Of a stretch of 64,000 bases of DNA, positions 51,722 through 60,692 are shown one piece after another (the first letter of the stretch is position 1; each line of letters starts with the position of its first letter). The notes beneath the pieces are model-generated. The model saw only the letters and a list, made by a program, of their open reading frames with translations. It ran no database searches and was not told the origin of the DNA. The position numbers and the translations under genes are program-made. Source of the stretch: Subtercola vilae. Lineage in GTDB: Bacteria > Actinomycetota > Actinomycetes > Actinomycetales > Microbacteriaceae. The stretch covers positions 1 through 64,000 of the forward strand of contig NZ_QYRT01000003.1 in assembly GCF_004923255.1 (NCBI RefSeq), read 5' to 3'.

Positions 51722-53947
51722 ATGCCGAACGAGCACGGTGGTCGCCCTCGGCCGCGGTTGAGGGCGAAGAACCTGCGCCAGGGTAGTGAGCGGGCGAAGC
51801 GGCAGGGCAGCGCTCGAGCAGCTGCACTGTCGGCGTCAGCCGAAGCGGTTGCCGAGGCTCGTTTTCAGAGCGTTCTCGAGAGCGAACTGCGTCTGCGCCT
51901 GCTGCTCGAGCAGCTGCCAGACGTACTGATGTTGGTGGTCGACGACGAGTTGCGGTACCAGCGCATCAGTGGTGCCGGTGACGTCTTCGCGCGCGAACGC
52001 AGTTGGCAGGGCAAAACCCTGTTCGAGGTGTCGAATTCCGAGAATGTGGCCATTCTCGAGAAGGCCTTTCGCGATGCCTTGGCAGGCACGCGGTCGACGG
52101 TGAGTGTCACTGCCACATTGTCGGGTCGCGAGTCAGAGGTCACGAGCGTTCCCTTTGTTGTCGGGGGCAAGCGCCAGGCTCTGATCGTGGTTCGCGATGC
52201 CACCGACACGCGCGGGCGCGAAATGGCACTGCGCCTGGTCACCCAGCAGTTCGAGCAGCTGGTTCAGGAGTCGCCCACCGGCATCGCGCTGGCCGATACC
52301 GAGGGCCGCATCGCGCTGGTGAACGACGCGTTCTGTGTGCTGTTCGGCCGCCCGAGCCGCGAGCTCGTCGACACCTCGGCTGCCGAGCTGCTGCCGATGA
52401 TGCACCCAGAGCCCGCCGGCGGGGCTGGCCCCCACGACTCTGGCCTCCACGACGCCAACTGGGTTGCCGCCCTGATCGACTCTGGCGCCGAGCGGGTGAA
52501 TCGCCAGATCCTGCTGACGGCGGGGCTCGTCGAGAAGCGCGCCGACGTCACGGCAGTGGTGCTCCGCGACGTGTCGGGTGAGCCCACCTCCGTTCTCATC
52601 AATGCGTACGACACCTCGGAGCAGCACCGCTACCAGGAGCATCTCGCCTACCTCGCCGCGCACGACGCGCTCACCGGGCTGCCCAACCGCACCGAATTCG
52701 AACGGCTGCTCGACGAACACCTCGACAACTGCCGCTGGGGCTCCGACGCGGGTGCGGTTCTGGTTCTCGACCTCGACAACTTCAGGGAGATCAACGACAG
52801 TCTGGGCCACGGGGCCGGTGACGACTTCATCGTGGCCATGGCGGCGTTGCTGTCCCGCTGGATCCGCTCGACCGATGTCGTGGCGCGCATCGGCGGCGAC
52901 GAATTCGCGGTGCTGCTCACAGCGGGCGACCGGGAGCACATTGAGACCGCCGTACGAATGCTGGTCACGCTGGTGCGAGACGGATTTCAGAACTTCCCGG
53001 CGTACGAAGAGGCGAGCCTCACCCGTCGCGTGACGGCAAGCGTGGGTGCCGTCGCGGTGACCAGCGAGGGCACCAGCTCGGCTGAGTTGCTCTCTGACGC
53101 CGACCTCGCGATGTACGACGCGAAGACGTCGGGTCGCAACGGCTACAGCTTCTTCGACAGCTCGCAGGTGCTCGCCGCCAGGGTGTCGAACCAGTTCAAC
53201 TGGAAAGAGAAGATTCTCGCGGCCATCGAGAACGACAACCTGGTGCTGCACGCCCAGCCCATTCTCGACCTCAACACCGACACCATCTCTTCGCTCGAGC
53301 TGCTCGTTCGCATGATCGACGCCGACGGCGGGCTCATCGCCCCCGGCGAGTTCATCGCGGTCGCCGAGCAGACCGGCCTCGCCGTGATGCTCGACGAATG
53401 GGTCGTGAGCCACGCACTTGAGAGTCTCACGCAACTGCAGCAGATCGCTCCCGCCATCAAGGTGCACGTCAACCTTTCGGGCCGTTCGGTGGGAGACCTC
53501 GAATTCGCGGCGTTCATCGAACGGCGTATCGACGAGACGGGGGTGGATGCCACGGGCCTGGTGCTCGAGCTCACTGAAACCGCTGCCGTCTCGAGCCTCG
53601 ACAGCGCGCAGGCGTTCATGTCGCGCCTGACCGCCCTCGGCTGCGTCTTCGCACTCGACGACTTCGGTGTCGGATACGGTTCGTTCTACTACCTCAAACA
53701 CCTGCCTTTCGGCATCATGAAGCTCGACGGCGAATTCGTCTCCGGCAGCGACCGCGACCCGCTCGATCGCCTGGTGATGTCGTCGCTGGTGTCGATCGGC
53801 AAAGGTCTCGGCAAGTTCACCATTGCCGAGTTCGTCGAAGACGAGGCCTCACTCGACCTCCTGCGTGAGCTCGGCGTCGACGGTGCTCAGGGCTACCACA
53901 TCGGGCGCCCGGCCCCCCTCGCCACCTTCTTCCCCCAGCTCACCTGA
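51722..53947 (+). CDS. PAS-GGDEF-EAL cyclic-di-GMP signalling protein
   Basis: A soluble regulator of about 741 residues. Two N-terminal PAS-like sensor domains (about 60-170 and 180-305) precede a GGDEF domain with ARIGGDEFAVLL (near 400) and an EAL domain (about 490-740). The cyclase signature is intact, so c-di-GMP synthesis is likely. The phosphodiesterase signature reads ELL in place of EAL, but later metal and catalytic motifs LELTETAAV and DDFGVGYGS are present, so activity is possible. The frame is open to 51557, but AGAGAGG before the ATG at 51722 sets the start. No TM segment. It lies 34 bases behind gabT, with no other functional link. Confidence 0.92.
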   Translation: MPNEHGGRPRPRLRAKNLRQGSERAKRQGSARAAALSASAEAVAEARFQSVLESELRLRLLLEQLPDVLMLVVDDELRYQRISGAGDVFARERSWQGKTLFEVSNSENVAILEKAFRDALAGTRSTVSVTATLSGRESEVTSVPFVVGGKRQALIVVRDATDTRGREMALRLVTQQFEQLVQESPTGIALADTEGRIALVNDAFCVLFGRPSRELVDTSAAELLPMMHPEPAGGAGPHDSGLHDANWVAALIDSGAERVNRQILLTAGLVEKRADVTAVVLRDVSGEPTSVLINAYDTSEQHRYQEHLAYLAAHDALTGLPNRTEFERLLDEHLDNCRWGSDAGAVLVLDLDNFREINDSLGHGAGDDFIVAMAALLSRWIRSTDVVARIGGDEFAVLLTAGDREHIETAVRMLVTLVRDGFQNFPAYEEASLTRRVTASVGAVAVTSEGTSSAELLSDADLAMYDAKTSGRNGYSFFDSSQVLAARVSNQFNWKEKILAAIENDNLVLHAQPILDLNTDTISSLELLVRMIDADGGLIAPGEFIAVAEQTGLAVMLDEWVVSHALESLTQLQQIAPAIKVHVNLSGRSVGDLEFAAFIERRIDETGVDATGLVLELTETAAVSSLDSAQAFMSRLTALGCVFALDDFGVGYGSFYYLKHLPFGIMKLDGEFVSGSDRDPLDRLVMSSLVSIGKGLGKFTIAEFVEDEASLDLLRELGVDGAQGYHIGRPAPLATFFPQLT

Positions 53948-53984
53948 CCCACCCACGGTCTTCGTTTAGCGAAAAGCTGGCTGG

Positions 53985-55205
53985 CTAGTTGGCCACGGCG
54001 CAGGTCTGCTCGTCGGCAGTCTGGCCGGTGACACCGGCGATGACTGCTGAGGTGGAGGAGGGGGAGGGAGCGGGTGTCGCGGCCGGCGTGGCCGCGTCGG
54101 TGGAGCTGGGGGTGGAGCTGGAGCTGGGTGAAGGCGTGGGAGTGACCACCGCCGACCCGATGCCCGTCGAGTCGCTGTCGAGAGTGAAGGGCTGGTCGCT
54201 CGAGATCTTCGCGAAGAGCTCGTCGGCCACATCGACAGTGGGAATCACCTTGCCGGGGTAGTTCGCGTTGCCGGTGGTGCCCGGGTACTGCACGAAGACC
54301 AGTTTCGTGAGGTCGATGTCTTTCAGCGCGAGGGCGAGCGACACCATCGCATCCGGGCTCGCGAGCGACGTCGACAGGCTGATGTTGTTCGCCGCCGCGC
54401 TCGCCAGGCCGTAGAGCTTTGTCACGTCGGTGAGGGTGTTGGCGCTCTTCAGTGTGCGCACCAGTGACGACAGGTACTGCTGCTGGGACGAGATGCGCGA
54501 AAGGTCGCTGCCGTCGCCCACGCTCTCGCGGGTGCGGAGAAACGCGAGGGCGTCGGCGCCCGACACGACGGTGGTGCCCTTGGGCAGGTCGAGCCCCGAG
54601 TCCTTGTCGAAGATGGCGTTGTTCACGCACACCGGCACGCCGCCGACGGCGTTCGTCATCTCGATCACACCGTTGAACGAGATGAGCCCGGCGTACGGAA
54701 TCGTCAGCCCGGTCAGTTTCTCGATCGTGGTCTTGATGCAGGCCAGCCCGCCCCGTTCGTACCCGGTGTTCAGCGGCTCATTGCGGGTGGCGTCGTACGC
54801 GACCTTCGTCGTCGGGTCGGTGCAGGCCGGATGATTGACGATCAGGTCGCGCGGAAAGCTCACGACCACGCCGCTCTTCTGGTCTGCTGACACGTGCAGC
54901 ATGATGTTCACGTCGTTGAGTGTCGCGTCGCGCTTGCCGAACGAGTCGCCCTGTTTCGCGTCGTTGTCGGTGCCCACGATGAGCACGTTGAACCCGCCCA
55001 CGAACGCGCCCACGTGCGGCTGGCTGCCGCCTTCGCCGGTGCCGCCCGAGATGTCGACGGCGTTCGCGCTGATCTTCGACGCGATGCTGGTCACGGCGAT
55101 GGCGGCGACCGAGACGCCGCTGACGAGCACCACGGCCAACGCGATGGCGACGACCTTCAGCACTCGCGAGGCCCCGGGGGCTGGCGGGCGCTTGGCGTGT
55201 CTCAT
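53985..55205 (-). CDS. LytR-CpsA-Psr (LCP) family cell-wall ligase
   Basis: A membrane-anchored enzyme of about 406 residues that attaches polymers such as teichoic acids or polysaccharides to peptidoglycan. N-terminal TM (VLKVVAIALAVVLVSGVSVAAIAV), then the LCP domain: FNVLIVGTDN, RDATLNDVNIMLHV, SGVVVSFPRDLIV with the conserved Arg-Asp, NTGYERGG, and FLRTRESVGDGSDLSRISSQQQYL. A Ser/Thr/Pro-rich tail (about 335-385) precedes a short end. The 5' end holds a 15-base tandem duplication giving two possible starts, 55232 and 55205; AGGTGG is well placed only for the second. Confidence 0.92.
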   Translation of the reverse strand: MRHAKRPPAPGASRVLKVVAIALAVVLVSGVSVAAIAVTSIASKISANAVDISGGTGEGGSQPHVGAFVGGFNVLIVGTDNDAKQGDSFGKRDATLNDVNIMLHVSADQKSGVVVSFPRDLIVNHPACTDPTTKVAYDATRNEPLNTGYERGGLACIKTTIEKLTGLTIPYAGLISFNGVIEMTNAVGGVPVCVNNAIFDKDSGLDLPKGTTVVSGADALAFLRTRESVGDGSDLSRISSQQQYLSSLVRTLKSANTLTDVTKLYGLASAAANNISLSTSLASPDAMVSLALALKDIDLTKLVFVQYPGTTGNANYPGKVIPTVDVADELFAKISSDQPFTLDSDSTGIGSAVVTPTPSPSSSSTPSSTDAATPAATPAPSPSSTSAVIAGVTGQTADEQTCAVAN

Positions 55206-55285
55206 CGAATCCACCTGTCTCATCGAATCCATCCGACGAGTTTACTCATCGGCTGCGAAGGCCGGCGAGAACGATCAGGGGTCTG

Positions 55286-56125
55286 TCAGAAGGTGGCGGC
55301 GGTGGCCGGTGAGGTGATGACGAGCAGACCGGCCGATTCGAGTGACGCGGTGAGGTCATCCAGAGCCGGGTCGGCCGTCTCGGGCGTGCCCGTGATGAGG
55401 GCGTCGAAGTCGCTGAGCTGGCCGATGGTTCCGAGGTGCACCTGGCCCAGTTTGCCGGTGTCGGCGATCACGACCGCCCGGCTGGCCGACGCGAGCATGA
55501 GGCGCTTGATGTCGGCCTCTGGCAGGTTCAGGTTGGTCACGCCGTGGGCGAGGTCGACTCCGTTGCAGCCGATGAAGGCGATGTCGGCGTGCAGGCCCTG
55601 CAGCATCGACGACGCGAGCGGCTCGACCAGCGAGTGCTGCAGCGGGCGCAGGGTGCCGCCTGTGACGATCACGCTCAGCCTCGGGATGCCCGGCTCGAGC
55701 GCCAGTGCAATGCTGAGGCCGTTCGTCACCACCACGACGTCGCTCAGGTCGTCGCGGGCCACGAGCGCCTCAGCTACCGCCAACGCGGTCGAGCCCACGT
55801 CGAGCAGAACGCTCTGGCCGGGGCGTACCAGGCTCGCCGCGAGCTGCCCGATGAGGCGCTTCTCGGCGGTCGACGCTTCGAGCGACTGCTCGAACGTGGG
55901 TTCGTGTTCGAGGCGTGGGCTCCGGATGACCGCGCCGCCGTGCACCCGGCGAATGAGGTGTTGGCGGTCGAGCAGATCGAGGTCGGCCCGAATGGTGACG
56001 CCAGAGACGCCGAAGGTGTCGCCGAGTTCGCCCACGCGCGCAAAACCGCGCTCGTCGATGACGGCCAGCATGCGTTCGCGGCGAACGGCGGGGGGCAGCT
56101 GGTCGTCAGGGCCGGGATCGGTCAT
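55286..56125 (-). CDS. DeoR family transcriptional regulator
   Basis: A regulator of about 279 residues. The N-terminal helix-turn-helix is RRERMLAVIDERGFARVGELGDTFGVSGVTIRADLDLL (in outline: RRERMLAVIDERG, VSGVTIRADLDLL), followed by RRVHGGAV, the family hallmark. The C-terminal DeoR effector domain has LLDVGSTALAVAEAL and VVIADTGKLG, the sugar-phosphate binding core. It diverges from the galactose operon across 146 bases holding a perfect palindrome, so it is the probable gal repressor, relieved by a phosphorylated sugar. Start at the ATG at 56125; TTGACA, 17 bases and GACCAT lie upstream, giving a possible leaderless transcript. Confidence 0.9.
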   Translation of the reverse strand: MTDPGPDDQLPPAVRRERMLAVIDERGFARVGELGDTFGVSGVTIRADLDLLDRQHLIRRVHGGAVIRSPRLEHEPTFEQSLEASTAEKRLIGQLAASLVRPGQSVLLDVGSTALAVAEALVARDDLSDVVVVTNGLSIALALEPGIPRLSVIVTGGTLRPLQHSLVEPLASSMLQGLHADIAFIGCNGVDLAHGVTNLNLPEADIKRLMLASASRAVVIADTGKLGQVHLGTIGQLSDFDALITGTPETADPALDDLTASLESAGLLVITSPATAATF

Positions 56126-56153
56126 GTCTTCATGGTCGCTGGCTTGCGGTTTA

Positions 56154-56167
56154 TTGTCAATTGACAA
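56154..56167. promoter_or_regulatory. palindromic operator of the DeoR/gal region
   Basis: TTGTCAATTGACAA is a perfect 14-bp palindrome, unusually A+T-rich here. It contains TTGACA on both strands; the minus-strand copy serves as -35 for the DeoR gene. A candidate -10 for galT is TACGAT at 56209-56214. Binding here would control both directions. Confidence 0.7.
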
Positions 56168-56271
56168 AGAAAAGAAAGTCATCACCGCGGGTGCGCCCGT
56201 GGTCGACGTACGATACTTTGGATTGTGAAAGCCGTCTCGGTCGCCTGTGTTGTGAAAGCGAAAGTACTGAT

Positions 56272-57435
56272 ATGAGTTCCCTGCCCTCTGAACCCGCTGA
56301 AGCGCTGTCGCTCGTCGGGGGCAGGCCCATCGTCAAACGCCCTTACGTTCTCGCCGATGGCCGCGAACTCATCTACTACGACGACGCCGACACCACGCTG
56401 CCGGCCTTTCGCGCCGCCGACGAGCGAGAGCTTGACCCGAGGCCGCCCACCGCGGAGATGCGCCAAGACGCACTCACCGGCGAATGGATCTCCATCGCGG
56501 CCGCGCGCAACAACCGCGTCTTCCTGCCGCCGGCGAACCTCGACCCGCTCGCGCCGCAGGCCCCCGACAACCCCTCCGAGGTTCCGAGCCTGTACGACGT
56601 GGCCGTGTTCGAGAACCGCTCGCCGTCGTTCGGGCCTGAGCTCGCGACACCGGGGGTGGCGTCTGTCGCCGGTGACCACTCGGTGGGGCTCGGGCGGGTG
56701 CGGGCATCCATCGGCCGGTGCGAAGTGGTGTGCTTCAGCCCCGAGCGCGAAGGCTCGTTCGGCACGCTGCCCACCTCGCGTGCGCGTACGGTGATCGAAG
56801 CGTGGGCCGACCGCACGAAGGTGCTCTCGGCGATGCCCGGTATCGAGCAGGTGTTTCCGTTCGAGAACCGTGGTGAGCAGGTGGGTGTGACGCTGCACCA
56901 CCCGCACGGGCAGATCTACTCATACCCGTTCGTTTCACCGCGCACTGAGCGCCTGATCGCGTCGATCGATGCTTATGGACCCACGCTGTTCGCCGACATT
57001 CTGGCGAGCGAGCAGCAGGGCGAGCGTCTCATTGTTCAGGGCGAGCACTGGAGCGCGTTCGTTCCGTTCGCCGGGCGCTGGCCCATCGAAGTGCACATTC
57101 TGCCGCACCGTCAGCTGCCCGATCTGGCGGCTACGTCGTCGGCCGAGCGTGACGAGCTCGCCGTGCTCTACCCCCGGGTTCTGCGCGCCATCGATGGGTT
57201 GTACCCCACGCCGACGCCGTATATCGCGGGCTGGCACCAGGCGCCGGTCAATTCGCACCGCGACGAGATCAGGCTGATGCTGCAGATCACGTCGCCCCGC
57301 CGCGCGGCCGACCGGTTGAAGTTTCTGGCCGGCTCGGAGTCGGCCATGGGCGCCTTCATCGGCGACGTACCGCCCGAACGCACGGCCGAAGCACTCAGAA
57401 CCAGCTACGCCGAGGCCGAAGGGCGCGAACGATGA
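56272..57435 (+). CDS. galT: galactose-1-phosphate uridylyltransferase
   Basis: A 387-residue Leloir-pathway enzyme exchanging UMP between UDP-glucose and galactose-1-phosphate. The active-site motif HHPHGQIYSYPF (about 208) carries the nucleophilic His of H-P-H. RNNRVFLPP, FENRSPSF and WHQAPV near the C-terminus are family-typical. The frame opens at 56161 inside the operator; the ATG at 56272, with GAAAG upstream, is the sensible start. It heads the galTKME operon and overlaps galK by 4 bases. Confidence 0.95.
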   Translation: MSSLPSEPAEALSLVGGRPIVKRPYVLADGRELIYYDDADTTLPAFRAADERELDPRPPTAEMRQDALTGEWISIAAARNNRVFLPPANLDPLAPQAPDNPSEVPSLYDVAVFENRSPSFGPELATPGVASVAGDHSVGLGRVRASIGRCEVVCFSPEREGSFGTLPTSRARTVIEAWADRTKVLSAMPGIEQVFPFENRGEQVGVTLHHPHGQIYSYPFVSPRTERLIASIDAYGPTLFADILASEQQGERLIVQGEHWSAFVPFAGRWPIEVHILPHRQLPDLAATSSAERDELAVLYPRVLRAIDGLYPTPTPYIAGWHQAPVNSHRDEIRLMLQITSPRRAADRLKFLAGSESAMGAFIGDVPPERTAEALRTSYAEAEGRER

Positions 57436-58667
57436 GCGCGAAACACACTGACACCACGTTCGACGCGGCTGCGGGCCAGAGCGACGTGCGCACGGCGCTC
57501 GCTACCGAGTTCGAGAAGCGCCACGGTCAGGCGCCCGACGGGCTCTGGTCGGCGCCGGGCCGGGTCAACCTGATCGGCGAGCACACCGACTACAACGCCG
57601 GTTTCGTGCTGCCCTTCGCCATCGACCGGCGCGCGTGGGTGGCGTTGGCGGGCCGCGACGACCAGCTCGCACGGGTCTCGTCGACCTTCTCCGAGGAGAC
57701 GGTCGAGATCGACCTGGCCGACCTGGCGCCCGCTGCGCTCGACGGATGGTCGGCGTACCCGCTCGGCGTGGCTTGGGCGCTCCTCGCCCGGGCTGGCACA
57801 GCCGACACTGCCGCCGCGAGCGACCTCGCCCGCCGGGGCTTCGCGCTGCACATCCACTCCGACGTGCCCATCGGGGCCGGCCTGTCGTCGTCTGCCGCCA
57901 TCGAGTGCGCCACCGCCGTGGCCCTGAACGAGTTCTGGGGCCTCGGCTTCGAGCCCGAAGAACTCGCTGCCGTGGGCCAGGTCGCCGAGAACCAGGCCGT
58001 CGGCGCCCCCACCGGCATCATGGACCAGACCGCCTCGATGCTCGGCCGCGCCGACGCGGCCGTCTTCCTCGACTGCCGCAGCCTCGAGAGCCAGTCGATC
58101 GCCCTCGGCCTTGACGCCGCGGCACTCGAGATACTGGTGGTCGACACCAAGGTCACCCACGCGCACGCCACGGGCGGGTACGCAGCCCGCCGGGCATCCT
58201 GCGAACTGGCGGCCCAGACCCTCGGTGTGCCCACCCTTCGCGAGCTGACCGTCGACGACCTGCCGCGCATGCAGCGGCTGCTCGACGACGTGACCTTTCG
58301 GCGCGCCCGCCACGTCATCACCGAGAACGCCCGCGTCGAAGAGACCGTGCGCCTGCTCACCGAGGCGGGCCCGAACGCCATCGGGTCGCTGCTTGACGCC
58401 TCCCACGTCTCGATGCGCGACGACTTCGAGATCTCGGTGCCCGAACTCGACCTCGCCGTCGAAGTTTCGTTGGCCAGCGGCGCCGTCGGTGCCCGGATGA
58501 CCGGCGGCGGTTTCGGCGGAGCAGCCATCGCGCTCATTCCGCGCTCGCTCCGGCCCGCTCTCGAAGCCGCGCTGGTCGAAGCCTTCGCTGCCCGAGGTTT
58601 TGACCGCCCTGATCTGTTCGTCGTGCAGCCCTCTGACGGCGCGACCATGAAAGGCCACCACGTATGA
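57432..58667 (+). CDS. galK: galactokinase
   Basis: A 411-residue GHMP kinase phosphorylating galactose at C1. The galactokinase signature APGRVNLIGEHTDYNAGFVLP (quoted in part: PGRVNLIGEHTDYN) is near residue 38. The ATP loop is PIGAGLSSSAAIECA and the third GHMP motif is RMTGGGFGGAAIAL. The catalytic Asp is expected in the GIMDQTASMLG segment. Overlaps galT and the epimerase gene by 4 bases each, so translation is coupled. Confidence 0.95.
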   Translation: MSAKHTDTTFDAAAGQSDVRTALATEFEKRHGQAPDGLWSAPGRVNLIGEHTDYNAGFVLPFAIDRRAWVALAGRDDQLARVSSTFSEETVEIDLADLAPAALDGWSAYPLGVAWALLARAGTADTAAASDLARRGFALHIHSDVPIGAGLSSSAAIECATAVALNEFWGLGFEPEELAAVGQVAENQAVGAPTGIMDQTASMLGRADAAVFLDCRSLESQSIALGLDAAALEILVVDTKVTHAHATGGYAARRASCELAAQTLGVPTLRELTVDDLPRMQRLLDDVTFRRARHVITENARVEETVRLLTEAGPNAIGSLLDASHVSMRDDFEISVPELDLAVEVSLASGAVGARMTGGGFGGAAIALIPRSLRPALEAALVEAFAARGFDRPDLFVVQPSDGATMKGHHV

Positions 58668-59680
58668 GTACCGCCAGTACCGCCAGGGCCGCAGATACCG
58701 CCCTGCCCACCGGATCCCAGTTCGAGCTGAGCTGGGCCCAGGGTGAGCACCGAACCCGCGCCGTGGTCACCGCCGTGGGCGCCACCCTGCGCGTACTCGA
58801 GGTCGACGGTACTGCGCTCATCGAGGGTTTCGCCGAGACCGCCGCTCCGCTCTTCTGCGCCGGCCAGATTCTCGTGCCCTGGCCGAATCGGGTTCGTGAC
58901 GGCAGCTGGAGCTACGACGGCCGCGACCTGCAGCTGCCACTCACCGAGCCCGACCGCGGCAACGCGCTGCACGGTTTCCTGTTCGGGCTGCCGCATGAGC
59001 CGATTTCACAGAGCGACTCGATGATCACCCTCCGTGCCGTCATCGCCGCAAGCGACGCCTACCCGTTCACCCTCACTGTCGACACCACCTACACGGTCGG
59101 GCCCGACGGCCTGACGGTGAACCATGACATCCGAAATGACGGCGAGGCCCCCGCGCCGGCCGCCATCGGCGCCCACCCCTACTTTCGCATCGGCGATGTG
59201 CCCACCGAGCAGCTCACGATCACGGTCAACGCCACCATGCGGGTGAGCGTGGATGCCCGGCTGAACCCCACCGGCACCGCCGCCGTCGCGGGTACCGCGT
59301 ACGACCTCTCGCAGGGCGCGGTCGTGGGTACCCTCGACCTCGACACCGCCTATTTCGGTCTCACCCCAGGTGCCGACGGCACCTACCGGCACACCATCGC
59401 CGCGCCCGACGGCCGCCGTATCGAGCTCTGGGGCGACCAGAACTACAAGCACACCCAGGTCTTCACCACCCAGATCTTTCCCACCCCTGCGGGCCTCGGC
59501 TGGGCGGTCACGGTCGAGCCGACCACCGCACCGCCCGACGCGCTCAACACCGGCGAAGACCTGCGCTGGATCGAGCCCGCCGACACCTGGCACTCCACTT
59601 GGGGTATCACGTTCGTCGCGGCCGCAGCAGAGTCCGACACCGCAGCAGAGCCCGAAGCACCCGAAGGAGAATTTTCATGA
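58664..59680 (+). CDS. galM: aldose 1-epimerase (galactose mutarotase)
   Basis: A 338-residue beta-sandwich enzyme interconverting alpha and beta galactose, supplying galK with the right anomer. Markers: ILVPWPNRVRDGSW, NALHGFLFG with the first His, AIGAHPYFRIGD with the catalytic His, and a C-terminal catalytic Glu expected in TVEPTT. Length and motifs fit the actinobacterial galM-like branch. Coupled to galK and galE by 4-base overlaps. Confidence 0.92.
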   Translation: MSTASTARAADTALPTGSQFELSWAQGEHRTRAVVTAVGATLRVLEVDGTALIEGFAETAAPLFCAGQILVPWPNRVRDGSWSYDGRDLQLPLTEPDRGNALHGFLFGLPHEPISQSDSMITLRAVIAASDAYPFTLTVDTTYTVGPDGLTVNHDIRNDGEAPAPAAIGAHPYFRIGDVPTEQLTITVNATMRVSVDARLNPTGTAAVAGTAYDLSQGAVVGTLDLDTAYFGLTPGADGTYRHTIAAPDGRRIELWGDQNYKHTQVFTTQIFPTPAGLGWAVTVEPTTAPPDALNTGEDLRWIEPADTWHSTWGITFVAAAAESDTAAEPEAPEGEFS

Positions 59681-60639
59681 CGTGGTTGGTGACAGGCGGG
59701 GCCGGCTACATCGGCTCGCACGTGGCACGTGCCTTTCTTGACAGCGGCATCGACGTGGTCGTGATCGACGACCTCTCGAGCGGGCACGAGGGCTTCGTTC
59801 CCGAAGGCGCCGTGCTCGAGCGGGGCTCGCTGGTCGACGCTGGCTTCGTCGAGCGGGTCTTCGACGAGCATCCGGTGACCGGAGTCGTGCACCTCGCCGG
59901 CTTCAAGTACGCGGGGGTGAGCGTTCAGCGCCCGCTGCACACCTACACGCAGAACGTCACGGCCACCGTGAACCTGCTGTCTGCCATGCAGAACCACGAG
60001 GTACCGTCGATCGTGTTCTCGTCGAGTGCGGCTGTGTACGGCAACGCCCCGGCCGAGTTCGTCACCGAGGCCACCGCCACCACCCCCGAGTCGCCGTACG
60101 GCGAGACCAAGCTCATCGGCGAGTGGCTGATCGCCGACCAGGCCGTGGCATCCGGCCTTCGGCACACCGCTCTGCGGTACTTCAACGTGGTGGGGTCGGC
60201 GACGCCTGTCGTGAGCGACACCAGCCCGCACAACCTGTTCCCGCTCGTCTTTCGCGCGCTGTTGGCCGGCCAGACCCCGAAGATCTTCGGCGACGACTAC
60301 CCCACGCCCGACGGAACCTGCGTGCGCGACTACGTTCACGTCGCCGATGTGGCGGCCGCCCACGTTGCCGCCGCCCAGAAGCTCGACGCGGGCGAGACGC
60401 TCGCCCCGGCCTACAACCTCGGCAGCGGTTCTGGCGTCTCAGTGCGCGAGATCATGAGCGAAATGGCGGCAGTGACCGGCATCGACTTCACCCCCGAAGT
60501 TCTCGCCGCCCGTCCGGGCGACCCTGCACGCATCGTCGCATCGGGCGAACTCGCCACGGGCGACGGGCTCTGGATGCCCCACCACACCCTCACCGAGATG
60601 ATCGCGTCGGCCTGGCAGGCCGCCACCCACGCGGGCTGA
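59677..60639 (+). CDS. galE: UDP-glucose 4-epimerase
   Basis: A 320-residue short-chain-dehydrogenase-type enzyme interconverting UDP-galactose and UDP-glucose. The N-terminal NAD motif is TGGAGYIGSHVARAF. The catalytic triad is visible as Ser in FSSSAAVYG and Tyr/Lys in SPYGETKLIGE. GTCVRDYVHVADVA is conserved. The ATG at 59677 overlaps the galM stop; the upstream open frame lies in galM. Last gene of the operon, which ends facing the DUF2231 gene. Confidence 0.96.
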   Translation: MTWLVTGGAGYIGSHVARAFLDSGIDVVVIDDLSSGHEGFVPEGAVLERGSLVDAGFVERVFDEHPVTGVVHLAGFKYAGVSVQRPLHTYTQNVTATVNLLSAMQNHEVPSIVFSSSAAVYGNAPAEFVTEATATTPESPYGETKLIGEWLIADQAVASGLRHTALRYFNVVGSATPVVSDTSPHNLFPLVFRALLAGQTPKIFGDDYPTPDGTCVRDYVHVADVAAAHVAAAQKLDAGETLAPAYNLGSGSGVSVREIMSEMAAVTGIDFTPEVLAARPGDPARIVASGELATGDGLWMPHHTLTEMIASAWQAATHAG

Positions 60640-60692
60640 CCCGCCCGTCTCTGGGTTGTTACTTCGTCAGTGCTGCTACTTCGTCACTGTCG

